A stretch of 16,103 bases of DNA from Anaerolineaceae bacterium (lineage in GTDB: Bacteria; Chloroflexota; Anaerolineae; Anaerolineales; Anaerolineaceae), in assembly GCA_014860845.1 (NCBI GenBank), contig JACZIY010000427.1, positions 1-16,103 of the forward strand, read 5' to 3'. A program made the translations under genes and the position numbers. Shown piece after piece: positions 1-8,460 of the stretch; position 1 is the first letter of the stretch, and each line of letters begins with the position of its first letter. The notes beneath the pieces are model-generated. The model saw only the letters and a list, made by a program, of their open reading frames with translations, was not told where the DNA came from and made no database searches.

Positions 1-1
1 C

Positions 2-58
2 TTCCTGCCGGATGCCATGATCTTCTTCTCGTATGCGTTGATGTATGTGAGGAAATAG
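2..58 (+). CDS. C-terminal fragment of an unidentified plus-strand protein
   Basis: Reading from base 2, 18 codons stay open before a TAG at 56-58. The peptide FLPDAMIFFSYALMYVRK is hydrophobic and ends in basic residues, as the tail of a membrane protein would. Nothing more can be said because the rest lies outside the window. It would converge with the serine hydrolase gene that ends at 121. The fragment is short enough to be chance, so confidence is low. Confidence 0.3.
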   Translation, partial: FLPDAMIFFSYALMYVRK

Positions 59-120
59 AGTTAATTAGTGGAATCTAAGGCAAAGAAAACAAAAATTATC
101 CAAATATCTCCTAATACAAA

Positions 121-1338
121 TCAAGGCATCTGATTAATCAAGGACCTGATTACATTAAACCAGAGTAGGTTTGAATCAGGTTCAGAGCCTAAACGGACAA
201 CTACCATGTTTTTTTCTGGGGAAACATAAATAATTTGTCCTAAATGTCCACGCGCCATAAAGTCGTATGATCCATCATTATTCATTAAACCCCACCAATG
301 GTAACCATAATACCCCCCAATTTCTGGCCAGCTTGGATAACCCTCAAAAAATCTGTTGTCATTTGGATCTGGGAGAGTTGATTTTTGAACCCAGGCTTCT
401 GGCAATATTTGATTGCCATTCCAATAGCCATTGTGCAGATATAACAATCCGAAACGGGCAAAATCAACAGCCGTGGCATTGATTCCACTTTCCATTTTCT
501 CAAAACCAGATTTTTCACTATCCAGACTCCAGGAAGCAGGAAACTCAGCCCCCATTGGTTTCCAAATCTTTTCCTGTAAATATTCTGCAACCGGCATTCC
601 GGTGACGCGCTCAATAATTAATCCTTCCAATAATGGATGAAAATTATTATATTTGAATGTAGCACCAATGGGCGTAATGGACGCCTGAACACTAAGGGCT
701 ATTTTTCTGAGATCCGGCGGGTAATAAGTAAGCGCATCATCACTGAGGGGTTCAAAAATAAAAAGCCGATCATCTGCGCTGAAGTATCGAATTCCTGAAT
801 CCATACGTAAAAGATTATGAATTCTTAGATCATGCAATCCTCTTCCTTTAATCTCGGGAACATATTTGATAACCAAATCATTTTCAGAATCAATAAAACC
901 ATCTTGAATCGCTGCTCCAATCAGGGCAGAATCGAATGATTTGGCAACCGAGAAGGAGGTGTTTACCTGTTCATATTTTCCTTCGGGATATTCTTGATGA
1001 ATGATTTTGTCATCTCGAATTACTACAAATGCAGTGGTATCAGTTCTGAGAATCAGATCCTGTAAAGATTCTGTACGCTCTGAACCTTTATATTGGAATT
1101 TTACCAATTTGGGAATTGGTAAAATCTCAATTGGCAAATTAGAGACGACGGGTCCATTATCAATCGATCGCGTTGGAAAATGATTGATGTCACCTGTGTC
1201 AGATTGCAACATAGTGATGATACGCCATGCATATACGGGCGAATCATGGATGCTCAATGCAATGAAGAGTAATAAAACAACCCCAGCAAATATTGCTGAT
1301 ATCGAAAAAATAAACTTAAAAAAAATTTTCATCATCAT
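121..1338 (-). CDS. Serine hydrolase, beta-lactamase/PBP family (class C-like), membrane-anchored
   Basis: This 405-residue protein has the PBP/class C beta-lactamase fold signature. S130-V-A-K133 is the nucleophile SxxK motif, Y230-N-N232 the YxN motif, and H365-L-G367 (within GHLGQ) the third motif in the HxG form seen in esterase-like members. Residues 5-30 form one hydrophobic segment, either a signal anchor or an uncleaved signal peptide, so the catalytic domain should face outward. The best family comparison is the 6-aminohexanoate-dimer hydrolase/EstB-type group. The substrate (amide, ester or peptide) cannot be told from sequence. Translation can start at any of three consecutive ATGs. 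The first lies 5 bp after the stop of the upstream hydrolase gene, and the GGA overlapping that stop can serve as ribosome binding site. It is the last gene of a five-gene minus-strand operon. All catalytic motifs are present, so it should be active. Confidence 0.88.
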   Translation of the reverse strand: MMMKIFFKFIFSISAIFAGVVLLLFIALSIHDSPVYAWRIITMLQSDTGDINHFPTRSIDNGPVVSNLPIEILPIPKLVKFQYKGSERTESLQDLILRTDTTAFVVIRDDKIIHQEYPEGKYEQVNTSFSVAKSFDSALIGAAIQDGFIDSENDLVIKYVPEIKGRGLHDLRIHNLLRMDSGIRYFSADDRLFIFEPLSDDALTYYPPDLRKIALSVQASITPIGATFKYNNFHPLLEGLIIERVTGMPVAEYLQEKIWKPMGAEFPASWSLDSEKSGFEKMESGINATAVDFARFGLLYLHNGYWNGNQILPEAWVQKSTLPDPNDNRFFEGYPSWPEIGGYYGYHWWGLMNNDGSYDFMARGHLGQIIYVSPEKNMVVVRLGSEPDSNLLWFNVIRSLINQMP

Positions 1339-1343
1339 TCTAT

Positions 1344-2864
1344 TTATCCAATTTCCATTTCATGTGCTTGCCTATTAACAAGCCTTCTTTTCTTTTGATT
1401 GATTGCCCAAAATAGTTTTATGAATCCCTGAACATAATCGGGTACAGAACCAACGATCATCAAGATCGAAATATCCGGGAGCGATCGGAACATCATTAAG
1501 ATTTGATACGTCCAGTTAAAGCGGGTGCCAAAGAAACCTTTGATCTGTGAGAACACTACCACCAGAATAACCGTGGGAATGATAAAACTAATTGCTACTT
1601 CCCAAATTGTTTTAATTACAGACCAATTTTTGGCACGTTCTTTCCATTTGGACAATTTCAAAAAATTGAAGGTTTGCAAGGTGATTAATCCAAGCACCAA
1701 CACCAATAAACCAGACCCGATTGTTCTTACCGACCATCCGGAAGAAATGGATTGGGGTTCCTTTCCTAATGCTATTTCTCTGACGCCATTCATAACCTGT
1801 GGGCCTGAAATAAAGTGATCCACCATATACCCCTGATTAATCAGCAGAACAATTCCCAGCTTGCGAGAGGGTATCAGATCAATTTCTGCCCGGAATGTTT
1901 CATTAGCCCCACCATGGAAGAACCGATCTGGACTGATAAACCACCCCATTCCATAATTTTGCACAGGTTTGAAAAGCATTTGAAGCCCATCTTTATTTAT
2001 GATTTCTAAATTTTTAAATTTCCCATCATTCAGTAGTGCTATGGCGTATTTGGCTAAATCTTCTGCACTTGAAATAATATAACCAGCACTGACTTCGTAC
2101 TCCCGGTGAGGTTGCTCAGTCGGAACAGGGAATCCAAAGAAACGAGTGTAACCCTGCGAGAGTCCATGCTCACGGGCTACTATGGGATCCGTGAAGGAGT
2201 TGGACATTTCCAGAGGGATGAAAATATTTTCATTGATGTATTGATCATAAGTGATTCCGGTTACATTCTCTATTACGATTGCAAGCACATCATATCCAAC
2301 ATTGAAATATTGAAATTTGGTTCCAATAGGAGCAGTCAGAGTTGCTTCTGCAAGCGCATCAATCAGGTCTTGTTTAGAAGCAGTATCAGGTAAAATAGCT
2401 ATAAACCCGGCTTCAGACAATCCACTGACATGGTGTAACAGGTGATTAATGGTTATCTTACGGGTTGCATTCTGATCTGCTATCCGAAAGTCCGGAATAT
2501 AATCAATGACCGGTTTGCTCGGATCAATTTTGCCAGCCTGAACTAGTTGAGAAATAGCGAGACCAGTAAATGATTTGCTTTGGGAACCAATATACATAGG
2601 TGTCTGAGGGGTCATTGGTCGCTTCTCGCCAGCTGTGCCATAACCCTTCAGATAAACAATCTGGTCTCCTTCTGTAATAGCTAGCGAAACACCTTTGAGG
2701 CCATGTTTATTCATTTGACTTTCAATATAATGGTTCATTTCAGCAAAATTAATTTCTTGATTTAAAGAAGACTCTGCTGAGATACTCATCAATACATCGA
2801 TAAGTGATAAAACAATCAAAAAGAATAGACTTGCAATAATTTGGGTAAGAAACTTTTTATTCAT
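1344..2864 (-). CDS. Serine hydrolase, beta-lactamase/PBP family, with C-terminal membrane domain
   Basis: The protein has 506 residues. Residues 5-30 are a signal peptide or anchor. Residues 40-355 are a beta-lactamase-family catalytic domain with S94-Q-S-K97, Y186-F-N188 and H317-G-G319, the three catalytic motifs in order. Residues 381-475 add about three hydrophobic segments, so the C-terminus is embedded in the membrane, and the tail is basic. Similar layouts are known in FmtA/Pbp4*-like and D-aminopeptidase-like proteins that act on cell-envelope or extracellular peptides and esters. The actual substrate is unknown. AAGGA lies 8 bp before the ATG. The stop is 5 bp from the next hydrolase gene, so the two are almost certainly co-transcribed and perhaps translationally coupled. 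The two hydrolases are only distantly alike, so they are not a recent duplication. Confidence 0.88.
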   Translation of the reverse strand: MNKKFLTQIIASLFFLIVLSLIDVLMSISAESSLNQEINFAEMNHYIESQMNKHGLKGVSLAITEGDQIVYLKGYGTAGEKRPMTPQTPMYIGSQSKSFTGLAISQLVQAGKIDPSKPVIDYIPDFRIADQNATRKITINHLLHHVSGLSEAGFIAILPDTASKQDLIDALAEATLTAPIGTKFQYFNVGYDVLAIVIENVTGITYDQYINENIFIPLEMSNSFTDPIVAREHGLSQGYTRFFGFPVPTEQPHREYEVSAGYIISSAEDLAKYAIALLNDGKFKNLEIINKDGLQMLFKPVQNYGMGWFISPDRFFHGGANETFRAEIDLIPSRKLGIVLLINQGYMVDHFISGPQVMNGVREIALGKEPQSISSGWSVRTIGSGLLVLVLGLITLQTFNFLKLSKWKERAKNWSVIKTIWEVAISFIIPTVILVVVFSQIKGFFGTRFNWTYQILMMFRSLPDISILMIVGSVPDYVQGFIKLFWAINQKKRRLVNRQAHEMEIG

Positions 2865-2892
2865 GAGGATTTCCTTTAATTCTTGTCTAGCT

Positions 2893-3168
2893 TTAAACTC
2901 CGAGTGGAAATACGATCAAATTTTTGTCTACGCTTTTGATCGAATCAGTTAACTGTTCTGAATTTATAATTTGATCATCCTTAGTTCTGAAGCATTGTTG
3001 ATTTTCTTGACAATCTCGAGAATTAATTTGAATTGGCACAATGTATTCAATAAATGCAAGGAGATCTTCATGATTTGAGATTATGATCAGAAGAGGAGGT
3101 GCTTGGAATAACCTCAACTTGCCACAAACGTTTTCGACTACTGGTTCATCTACACTTTTAGCTTTCAT
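2893..3168 (-). CDS. Small protein of unknown function
   Basis: I do not recognise this 91-residue protein. A clean AGGAG about 6 bp before the ATG, and gaps of 28 bp to the genes on both sides, support it as a real member of the operon. It has no membrane helix, only a short hydrophobic stretch near residues 25-33 (PPLLIIIS). Four cysteines are not arranged as a clear metal site. The C-terminal half is polar and acidic, and the end is hydrophobic. It may be cytoplasmic. A diverged or degraded domain is also possible. Confidence 0.6.
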   Translation of the reverse strand: MKAKSVDEPVVENVCGKLRLFQAPPLLIIISNHEDLLAFIEYIVPIQINSRDCQENQQCFRTKDDQIINSEQLTDSIKSVDKNLIVFPLGV

Positions 3169-3196
3169 AGGGAACTCCTGCGATCAATTCAACACA

Positions 3197-3469
3197 TCAA
3201 TCAACCTTTTTTTCAACCTGATCACTTATGCACTTCACCAGCAATATAACCAATCCCAAATCTCTTATTTGATTAAGGATTCCGTGTAGGGCAGATTGAT
3301 CAGCAACTTTTCCGGAGAGACTTGCAATTGATGGACCCTGGTCATATTTTGTAACCTCAATTTGGAACTGATCGAAACTGGATGCCCACTCCTGGCCAAG
3401 TTCTCCAAGCAGCTTAATCTGGTATATTGCTGGTTGTCCTAGACGCAATGATCGTAATGATTGTTTCAT
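3197..3469 (-). CDS. Small conserved-type protein, unknown function
   Basis: The protein has 90 residues. The pattern 'short strand – WASSFDQF – GPSIASLSGKVADQSALHGILNQIRDLGLVILLVK' resembles a family of small proteins, common in Chloroflexota and actinobacterial genomes as I recall it. Members carry the phrase 'xxDQAALHGLLxxIRDLGLPLLxV' near the C-terminus, and their biochemical role is unknown. It probably folds as a small alpha/beta unit. GGAGG lies 5 bp before the ATG, 23 bp downstream of the membrane-protein gene. The hydrophobic VILLVK at the end of the motif probably forms a buried strand rather than a membrane helix. In other genomes such proteins often sit next to regulators or transporters, which fits this setting but does not define its role. 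Confidence 0.75.
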   Translation of the reverse strand: MKQSLRSLRLGQPAIYQIKLLGELGQEWASSFDQFQIEVTKYDQGPSIASLSGKVADQSALHGILNQIRDLGLVILLVKCISDQVEKKVD

Positions 3470-3492
3470 TAATCCTCCAACCCCAAAAATCT

Positions 3493-4440
3493 TTAGGTAG
3501 TAACATTGACTGGTCGGGGTGAACCAATTTTTGAAATTCCAAATACATCAGCAACAGAATGGTGACTTCGATGTAATAACCAGACAATCGCCAAGCCAAA
3601 TATAAAAGTTGAAGTTGATGTCTCAATCATATGGCTAAGACGAACACTGGCTGAAGGAATCAAGGGATTGGAAAGAATATGTCCAATATTCATTGGAACA
3701 CCTAATAATAAACCAACCATAAAGGCTTTTGACCATACCGATCCCCTGGTCATGCGAAGAACAGGGAGAGCAAAAATGATCCACAAAAAGCCGCGAACAA
3801 ATTGGAATAAAAACAAGATAGGGTCATTTTTCCAATTATATGATATTGACATCCAAAAATTTGCATGGTCAATACCATTATAAAAAGCTCTAACATCGGG
3901 ATTCCGCCAAGCAATGAAGTAGCCGGCACTGAAATAAAGTAAAAGGTAAATGAATCCTAGTACTACCAATTTCGCCACCCATTGCTTTACGGGGATTGTG
4001 GACGGTTGATAAACAATACCAATTGTTGGTTTCTTTATTTTCCATAATATAAAAACAGCAAAAGGGATAAATACAAAAGCGGTAGGAACTCCTGATAAAA
4101 ACATTCTCTGTAATAGACCTTCCGGCAGTGTTAGGTCTGAAAGAAAGTACCTTGTCTCAATTTGTGACATGATTGTGGTTACGCCATAAAATGAAAAACT
4201 GGTCGCTAAGGCAAGTTTCCAACAATACCATTTTGAAGATAACAACAATGTCATTATTACCAACGCTTGTGTGGCTGAGACGAACAAAAAATCAATAGGA
4301 CTGGGAAATAAACCAGAGTCAGATGGTATTGGAGGAAAAAAAGGCGCTAATGGCGCAGAGCTCAACATATAGATTACGGCAAACAGAATTGTCAAAACAA
4401 TAAATTGAAAAAGACGCAAAAAGATGATTGATATTTTCAT
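3493..4440 (-). CDS. Polytopic membrane protein, unknown function
   Basis: This 315-residue protein has about seven predicted membrane segments, around residues 8-28, 50-68, 75-90, 115-135, 150-172, 210-228 and 235-255, with another hydrophobic stretch near 280-295. I see no transporter, kinase or protease motif. The N-terminal loop is proline-rich (PLAPFFPPIPSDSG). It is the first gene of the five-gene operon. A good promoter lies 36-64 bp upstream, but only a weak purine-rich ribosome binding site (AGAGAAAG) is present. Its place between a MalT-like regulator and two extracytoplasmic serine hydrolases suggests an envelope role, for example as membrane partner or exporter of a substrate or product. 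That is inference only. Confidence 0.75.
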   Translation of the reverse strand: MKISIIFLRLFQFIVLTILFAVIYMLSSAPLAPFFPPIPSDSGLFPSPIDFLFVSATQALVIMTLLLSSKWYCWKLALATSFSFYGVTTIMSQIETRYFLSDLTLPEGLLQRMFLSGVPTAFVFIPFAVFILWKIKKPTIGIVYQPSTIPVKQWVAKLVVLGFIYLLLYFSAGYFIAWRNPDVRAFYNGIDHANFWMSISYNWKNDPILFLFQFVRGFLWIIFALPVLRMTRGSVWSKAFMVGLLLGVPMNIGHILSNPLIPSASVRLSHMIETSTSTFIFGLAIVWLLHRSHHSVADVFGISKIGSPRPVNVTT

Positions 4441-4475
4441 GATAATTTCTTTCTCTAATTTGAATATCCACGATT

Positions 4476-4504
4476 AATATACAACTATCAAATCCAAGCT
4501 TCAA
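4476..4504 (-). promoter_or_regulatory. Sigma70-type promoter for the five-gene hydrolase operon
   Basis: On the minus strand TTGAAG (4499-4504) and TATATT (4476-4481) are separated by exactly 17 bp. Transcription would begin near 4469, about 30 nt before the ATG at 4440. The gap after the regulator gene is only 120 bp. Just upstream of the -35, CTACT occurs twice (once in CTACTTAAG, once before a run of six G), a possible activator site. The promoter match is good, but the activator link is speculative. Confidence 0.5.
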
Positions 4505-4560
4505 TTACCCCCCAGTAGCATTTTGTTATAGCTTAAGTAGTATTTTTTGATTGAAAAGGA

Positions 4561-7275
4561 TTATTTCAATATCCCTAACTGACGAGCTTTCTCGATTGCC
4601 TGAATCCGATTTTCGACCCCCAGTTTTTCAAAAAGATGGCTGACATGCTTTTTAACTGTATTAATGGAAATAGTGTAATGAGCCGCTAATGTCTGGTTGT
4701 CCTCACCCTGGTTAATTCTTTGAAGGATTTCTAATTCGCGATTGGTTAAAGGATTTTTTAGTAATGCATTAACTCTTTCAAAATCGGATCTTGGCAAATT
4801 ATTGTCCTGGGAAAAAAATCTGATCAACTTTGTTTTATATTCTGATAAATCAGGTTTATCTATCATCCTTAACAAAGGCAATAAAGGTTCGCCTATTTCC
4901 AAAAATGTGCGAATAAAAAGCTCTTTTTCTCCAAGCATTAATGCCTCTTCAAATGTTAATTTGGCTGTATTTTCCTCACCTTTCATTAATAATAATTTAG
5001 ATTTCAGGCAAAGGATTTTTATAAAATAGCCATCCAGATCAGCTCCTAAAGTGTATTTTTCTAAACGGTTTACAAGAATTTCAGCTTCTTTTATTTTATT
5101 GGATGAAATTAAAATCTCAAGAAATATCAACCTATGTTCGATTTGGTGGGAATTTTCATTTTCTAATAACTTAATTGCTAATTCTGGTTTTCCTTGGCGG
5201 GATAATATCAAAGCTTGGTAGTAAACAATTGCCGGCAGAATCATTTTTGGTGCACTTTTTTGGAAAAGTTTAAGTGAATTTAATGCTTCTTCAGCTTTTT
5301 CATAAGCATTTTTTGCCAGAAACACAACAGCGAGCTGTGTATAACCCGGTAACAATCCCTGCCAGGCAGCCCAATTTTTTGCCAATGAAATTCCCTCTAA
5401 CAATAATTTTTCTGCCTGATCCAAATCATTACGCTCGTATGCAAGACAGCCTAATCCAACCATTGATACACTAAAAAAGACGTCGTGTTCATAACCATTT
5501 TGTTTAGCATACGACAAGGCATCCTGCCAGGTGAATTCTGCCAGTGTAAGATTTCCTTGTGCTGCCTGAACTTGTCCCAGATAACCCATGCCAAGTGAAA
5601 CAAGAAAATGGTTATTAAGTTCTTTACTGATAGCGATTGATTCCTTATATAGGGGCAGCGCTCGATCGAGATTTCCCAATAAATGATATGCTAATCCAGC
5701 TTGGAACAGCATTACAGGCCTGAGTTGTGATGGACTATTATTCACGTAAGGTTCTTGATCTCGATCTGGCACCAACCAGGGCAATAATTGTAAAAACAAA
5801 TCCATTTCTTCCTGTGATAATCCCTCGTCTATCGCAAGCCTCAATTTTAATGCAACAGTTTCAATAAAATAAGCCAGAAATTCTTTGGGAAGTTGACATT
5901 GTTCTTCGTACGAAAGCAAAAGAAAGTCCTTCACCGCGATTCCGCTATATTTTTCCACATAATCAATCAATTGCTTCATCACTTCCGGATTACCGGTTGC
6001 ATGCGCAGCCCAACCCAAGGAAACACATAGACCAGGCATCTGTGAGAGGATTTTCGCTGGTATCAATTTTGTCCAACGCAATAACATAGGAAGGTCGTTT
6101 TGATGATAGATTAGTTTTGACAAAACCAGGATAGTTTCTGCCGCCTTTTCAAAATCGCCCGCATCAAATAGATATTGGATACTTTCAACATACAATCCCT
6201 GGCGGGCACACTCTTCACTTGCCTTGGCAAGGAGAGGTTTCAAAGCAGATAATCCAAATGCTATTTCAAATTTTTTATTCAAGATTCGTGCGAACAAATG
6301 GTGGTATCGAAACCAAAACCTTTGATAATCCAAAGGAATCAGGAATAAATTATTATCCTCGAGTTGATTTAGTATTTCTTTACTATCATTTCGCCCTGTT
6401 ATTGCATCACATAGAGCAGCATTAAATCGTTGAAGGAAGGATGTCTGCATCAGGAATCGTTGAATGTGTTCTGGTTGACGGGATAATACTTCCTCAACCA
6501 GGTAATCTGTAATAAAACGGTTTTCTCCATGAAATGAATTGATGAAATCTTGTGAGTTTTCTGTATCACGCAATGAAATACCGGCAAGTTTTAACCCGGC
6601 AATCCAACCTTCAGTCCTTGTTTCTAGAGTCTTTACATCTTCCAAAGTAAGTTCTAATTGCATTGATTTGTTGAAAAATTCAAGAGATTCTTCCAGATTG
6701 AAGCGCAGGTCAGTAGCACGAATTTCGCAGAGTTCTCCTTTACTGCGCCGGCGTGCGAGGTGGAGTGGTGGATCTGAGCGTGTACAGATAACAACATGAA
6801 AATGATTGGGCATATGGTCCAATAATTCATCAACCCCATGATGAATTTCTTGGGATTCGATTAAATGATAATCGTCAAGAACCAGCACACACCTTTTTGG
6901 TTGTGTTTCCAGAAAATTTAATAGAACAGGAATAACAATCTCCTGCGGGAGAATTAGTGGGGAATTAATGGTATGAAGCAAATCTTCACTTAATTTATCA
7001 AAAATTGTTCTGTATGCAGCAATGACATATTGCCAAAAGCGGAAAGGTTCATTATCTGATGGATCCAGTGACAACCAGGCAGTTGGAATTGAAGTTTTGC
7101 GTGTCCAGGTACTTACGATGGTCGTTTTACCAAAACCAGGTGGGGCTGAAACTAAGAATAATGACCGTTCTTCCTTTAAATATAGATCCATCTTCTCGAA
7201 TAATCGTTGACGAGGGATCTCCCCAGTTTTTGCATTTGGTTGGTAAAGCTTGGTTGTTAAATAAGATGCGGACAA
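4561..7275 (-). CDS. MalT-type LuxR family transcriptional regulator (STAND ATPase)
   Basis: The 904-residue layout is that of MalT-like regulators. The N-terminal LTTKLYQP leads into a P-loop NTPase domain with Walker A APPGFGKTT (44-52) and Walker B LVLDDYHLI (131-139). A long helical region of TPR-like repeats follows (about 350-830), and then a LuxR-type helix-turn-helix at 843-904 (LTNRELEILQ ... SINTVKKHVSHLFEKLGV). Such proteins are ATP- and ligand-dependent activators: an inducer bound in the TPR region allows ATP-driven oligomerisation and DNA binding. The start is TTG. GGAG lies 7 bp upstream, and the N-terminal match to the family begins right there, so no earlier ATG is needed. 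The five-gene operon directly downstream on the same strand is the obvious target. The ligand is unknown. Length and all key motifs are normal. Confidence 0.93.
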   Translation of the reverse strand: MSASYLTTKLYQPNAKTGEIPRQRLFEKMDLYLKEERSLFLVSAPPGFGKTTIVSTWTRKTSIPTAWLSLDPSDNEPFRFWQYVIAAYRTIFDKLSEDLLHTINSPLILPQEIVIPVLLNFLETQPKRCVLVLDDYHLIESQEIHHGVDELLDHMPNHFHVVICTRSDPPLHLARRRSKGELCEIRATDLRFNLEESLEFFNKSMQLELTLEDVKTLETRTEGWIAGLKLAGISLRDTENSQDFINSFHGENRFITDYLVEEVLSRQPEHIQRFLMQTSFLQRFNAALCDAITGRNDSKEILNQLEDNNLFLIPLDYQRFWFRYHHLFARILNKKFEIAFGLSALKPLLAKASEECARQGLYVESIQYLFDAGDFEKAAETILVLSKLIYHQNDLPMLLRWTKLIPAKILSQMPGLCVSLGWAAHATGNPEVMKQLIDYVEKYSGIAVKDFLLLSYEEQCQLPKEFLAYFIETVALKLRLAIDEGLSQEEMDLFLQLLPWLVPDRDQEPYVNNSPSQLRPVMLFQAGLAYHLLGNLDRALPLYKESIAISKELNNHFLVSLGMGYLGQVQAAQGNLTLAEFTWQDALSYAKQNGYEHDVFFSVSMVGLGCLAYERNDLDQAEKLLLEGISLAKNWAAWQGLLPGYTQLAVVFLAKNAYEKAEEALNSLKLFQKSAPKMILPAIVYYQALILSRQGKPELAIKLLENENSHQIEHRLIFLEILISSNKIKEAEILVNRLEKYTLGADLDGYFIKILCLKSKLLLMKGEENTAKLTFEEALMLGEKELFIRTFLEIGEPLLPLLRMIDKPDLSEYKTKLIRFFSQDNNLPRSDFERVNALLKNPLTNRELEILQRINQGEDNQTLAAHYTISINTVKKHVSHLFEKLGVENRIQAIEKARQLGILK

Positions 7276-7280
7276 TTATT

Positions 7281-7290
7281 TCTCCAGCCG
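7281..7290 (-). promoter_or_regulatory. Ribosome binding site deciding the TTG start of the LuxR regulator
   Basis: On the minus strand CTGGAGAAATAA precedes the TTG at 7273-7275, with the GGAG core about 7 bp away. No ATG in this frame near the family N-terminus is preceded by a comparable site. Confidence 0.6.
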
Positions 7291-7391
7291 AAGATCTATC
7301 TTTTCTAAAATAATAAAATGCAGCTAAGCAGACCGCGCTTGCGAAGAGATTGGATGATAATTTAAGGAGATACTTTTCCTATTTTATATGA

Positions 7392-7406
7392 TTGTTTATT
7401 AAACAA
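7392..7406. promoter_or_regulatory. 15-bp palindrome upstream of the LuxR gene, candidate operator
   Basis: TTGTTTA-T-TAAACAA is a perfect inverted repeat around one central base. It lies about 120 bp before the regulator start, between a weak -35 and the TATAAA that could serve as its -10. It could be a binding site for autoregulation or for another factor. The surroundings are very AT-rich, so chance is possible. Confidence 0.3.
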
Positions 7407-7607
7407 CAATAAATAAACGATTCTCATTTTCTGGAAATAATCACGAATTCCATTTTCCTGATTGTAGCAAACCTATATTCTGATCATTTTTCTGGTTTTT
7501 TGTTTTACAACGCACGAAATCCAATGAAAGTAAAATTTGATTTTGGTTTCAAATACTGAAGTTGTAAGGGCTTGAGAACTTAACGACTTAAGCTTTTATA
7601 AGAATCT

Positions 7608-8459
7608 TTACTTTATACCTGTATGTAAAAAGCTCTCAACAAAGTGACGTTGGAAAATCAGAAAAGTGATTAATAATGGCACAATCACGATCAGGGTGGC
7701 GGCTGAGAGCAGCGGCCATTGGGCGCCGATCTCGCCCAGCTGGGTGAAGCGTACCAATCCTGCTGTGAGTGGACGGGCAGCGTCGCTGTTGGTGATGACC
7801 AGCGGCCAAAGGAATTCATTCCAGTGCCAGGTGATGGATGAGAGGCTGAAGGCAATCAGTGATGGAAAAGATGGCGGCAGGTAAATATGCCAGATCAGTT
7901 GCCACCAGGAGCAACCGTCCATGGTACCGGCGTCTACCAGATCACGGGGAACATCCAAAAATGCCTGGCGCATCAGGAAGACGCCAAAGGCAGAACCGAA
8001 ATACGGCAAAGCGATTGCCAGTCGGGTGTTGTACAAACCCAGCACACGAATGGTGGCAAAGTTCGGTGCTAATAACGCGGTCGTGGGAATCATCATCTGA
8101 AGCAGGATAAAGAAAAACACCCATTTTTTTCCGGCGAAGCGATAATTAGCAAAGGCAAAACCTCCCAGAATGATGGTAACCAATTGAACTGCCAGAATGA
8201 TAACCACAATCAGGATGGTATTGATATAGTACTGACCAAATGGCGCTAATGACCAGGCCCGTAAATAATTGGCAAAGGTTAAACTGGAACCTAACCACAC
8301 ATCACCCACCATCATAGGATCAGACATAGGGCGGATAGAGGCAACGATTGCCCAAACCACCGGGATCGTCCAGAAAATGGCAATCACAGCTGTGAAAGCG
8401 GTGAGCAACCAGGAGGCAAAACGGGATAATTGCTTTTTGTTCATCACAGGAACACCCAT
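7608..8459 (-). CDS. ABC sugar-type importer permease, MalG/UgpE-like
   Basis: The 283 residues carry about six membrane helices. The CUT1-family permease signature (EAA loop) lies at about 174-196: DLVDAGTMDGCSWWQLIWHIYLP, shown in the order D-A-G...D-G...P. This loop docks on the ATPase. The N-terminal MSDPMM region and the C-terminal RHFVESFLHTGIK tail are typical of MalG-type subunits. It pairs with the neighbouring MalF-type permease. No ATP-binding subunit is encoded nearby, so a shared MsmK/UgpC-type ATPase from elsewhere probably powers it, as is common for CUT1 systems. The first ATG is preferred over the one five codons later because GGAGG lies 9 bp before it. It starts one base after the stop of the upstream permease. 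Confidence 0.93.
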   Translation of the reverse strand: MGVPVMNKKQLSRFASWLLTAFTAVIAIFWTIPVVWAIVASIRPMSDPMMVGDVWLGSSLTFANYLRAWSLAPFGQYYINTILIVVIILAVQLVTIILGGFAFANYRFAGKKWVFFFILLQMMIPTTALLAPNFATIRVLGLYNTRLAIALPYFGSAFGVFLMRQAFLDVPRDLVDAGTMDGCSWWQLIWHIYLPPSFPSLIAFSLSSITWHWNEFLWPLVITNSDAARPLTAGLVRFTQLGEIGAQWPLLSAATLIVIVPLLITFLIFQRHFVESFLHTGIK

Positions 8460-8460
8460 C

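Larger units (their letters stand above)
7276..7607. other. AT-rich intergenic region between regulator and permease genes
   Basis: These 332 bp hold the promoter region of the LuxR gene and the end of the ABC operon. No ORF or RNA gene is evident. Next to the permease stop, GCTTGAG (7570-7576) and CTTAAGC (7587-7593) can pair with one wobble to make a short minus-strand hairpin, but without a convincing U-tract. ATTTGA/TCAAAT (7535-7554) forms a second weak stem. On the minus strand TATAAA near 7384 could be a -10 for the regulator gene, with a poor -35 (TTATTG). Confidence 0.4.
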
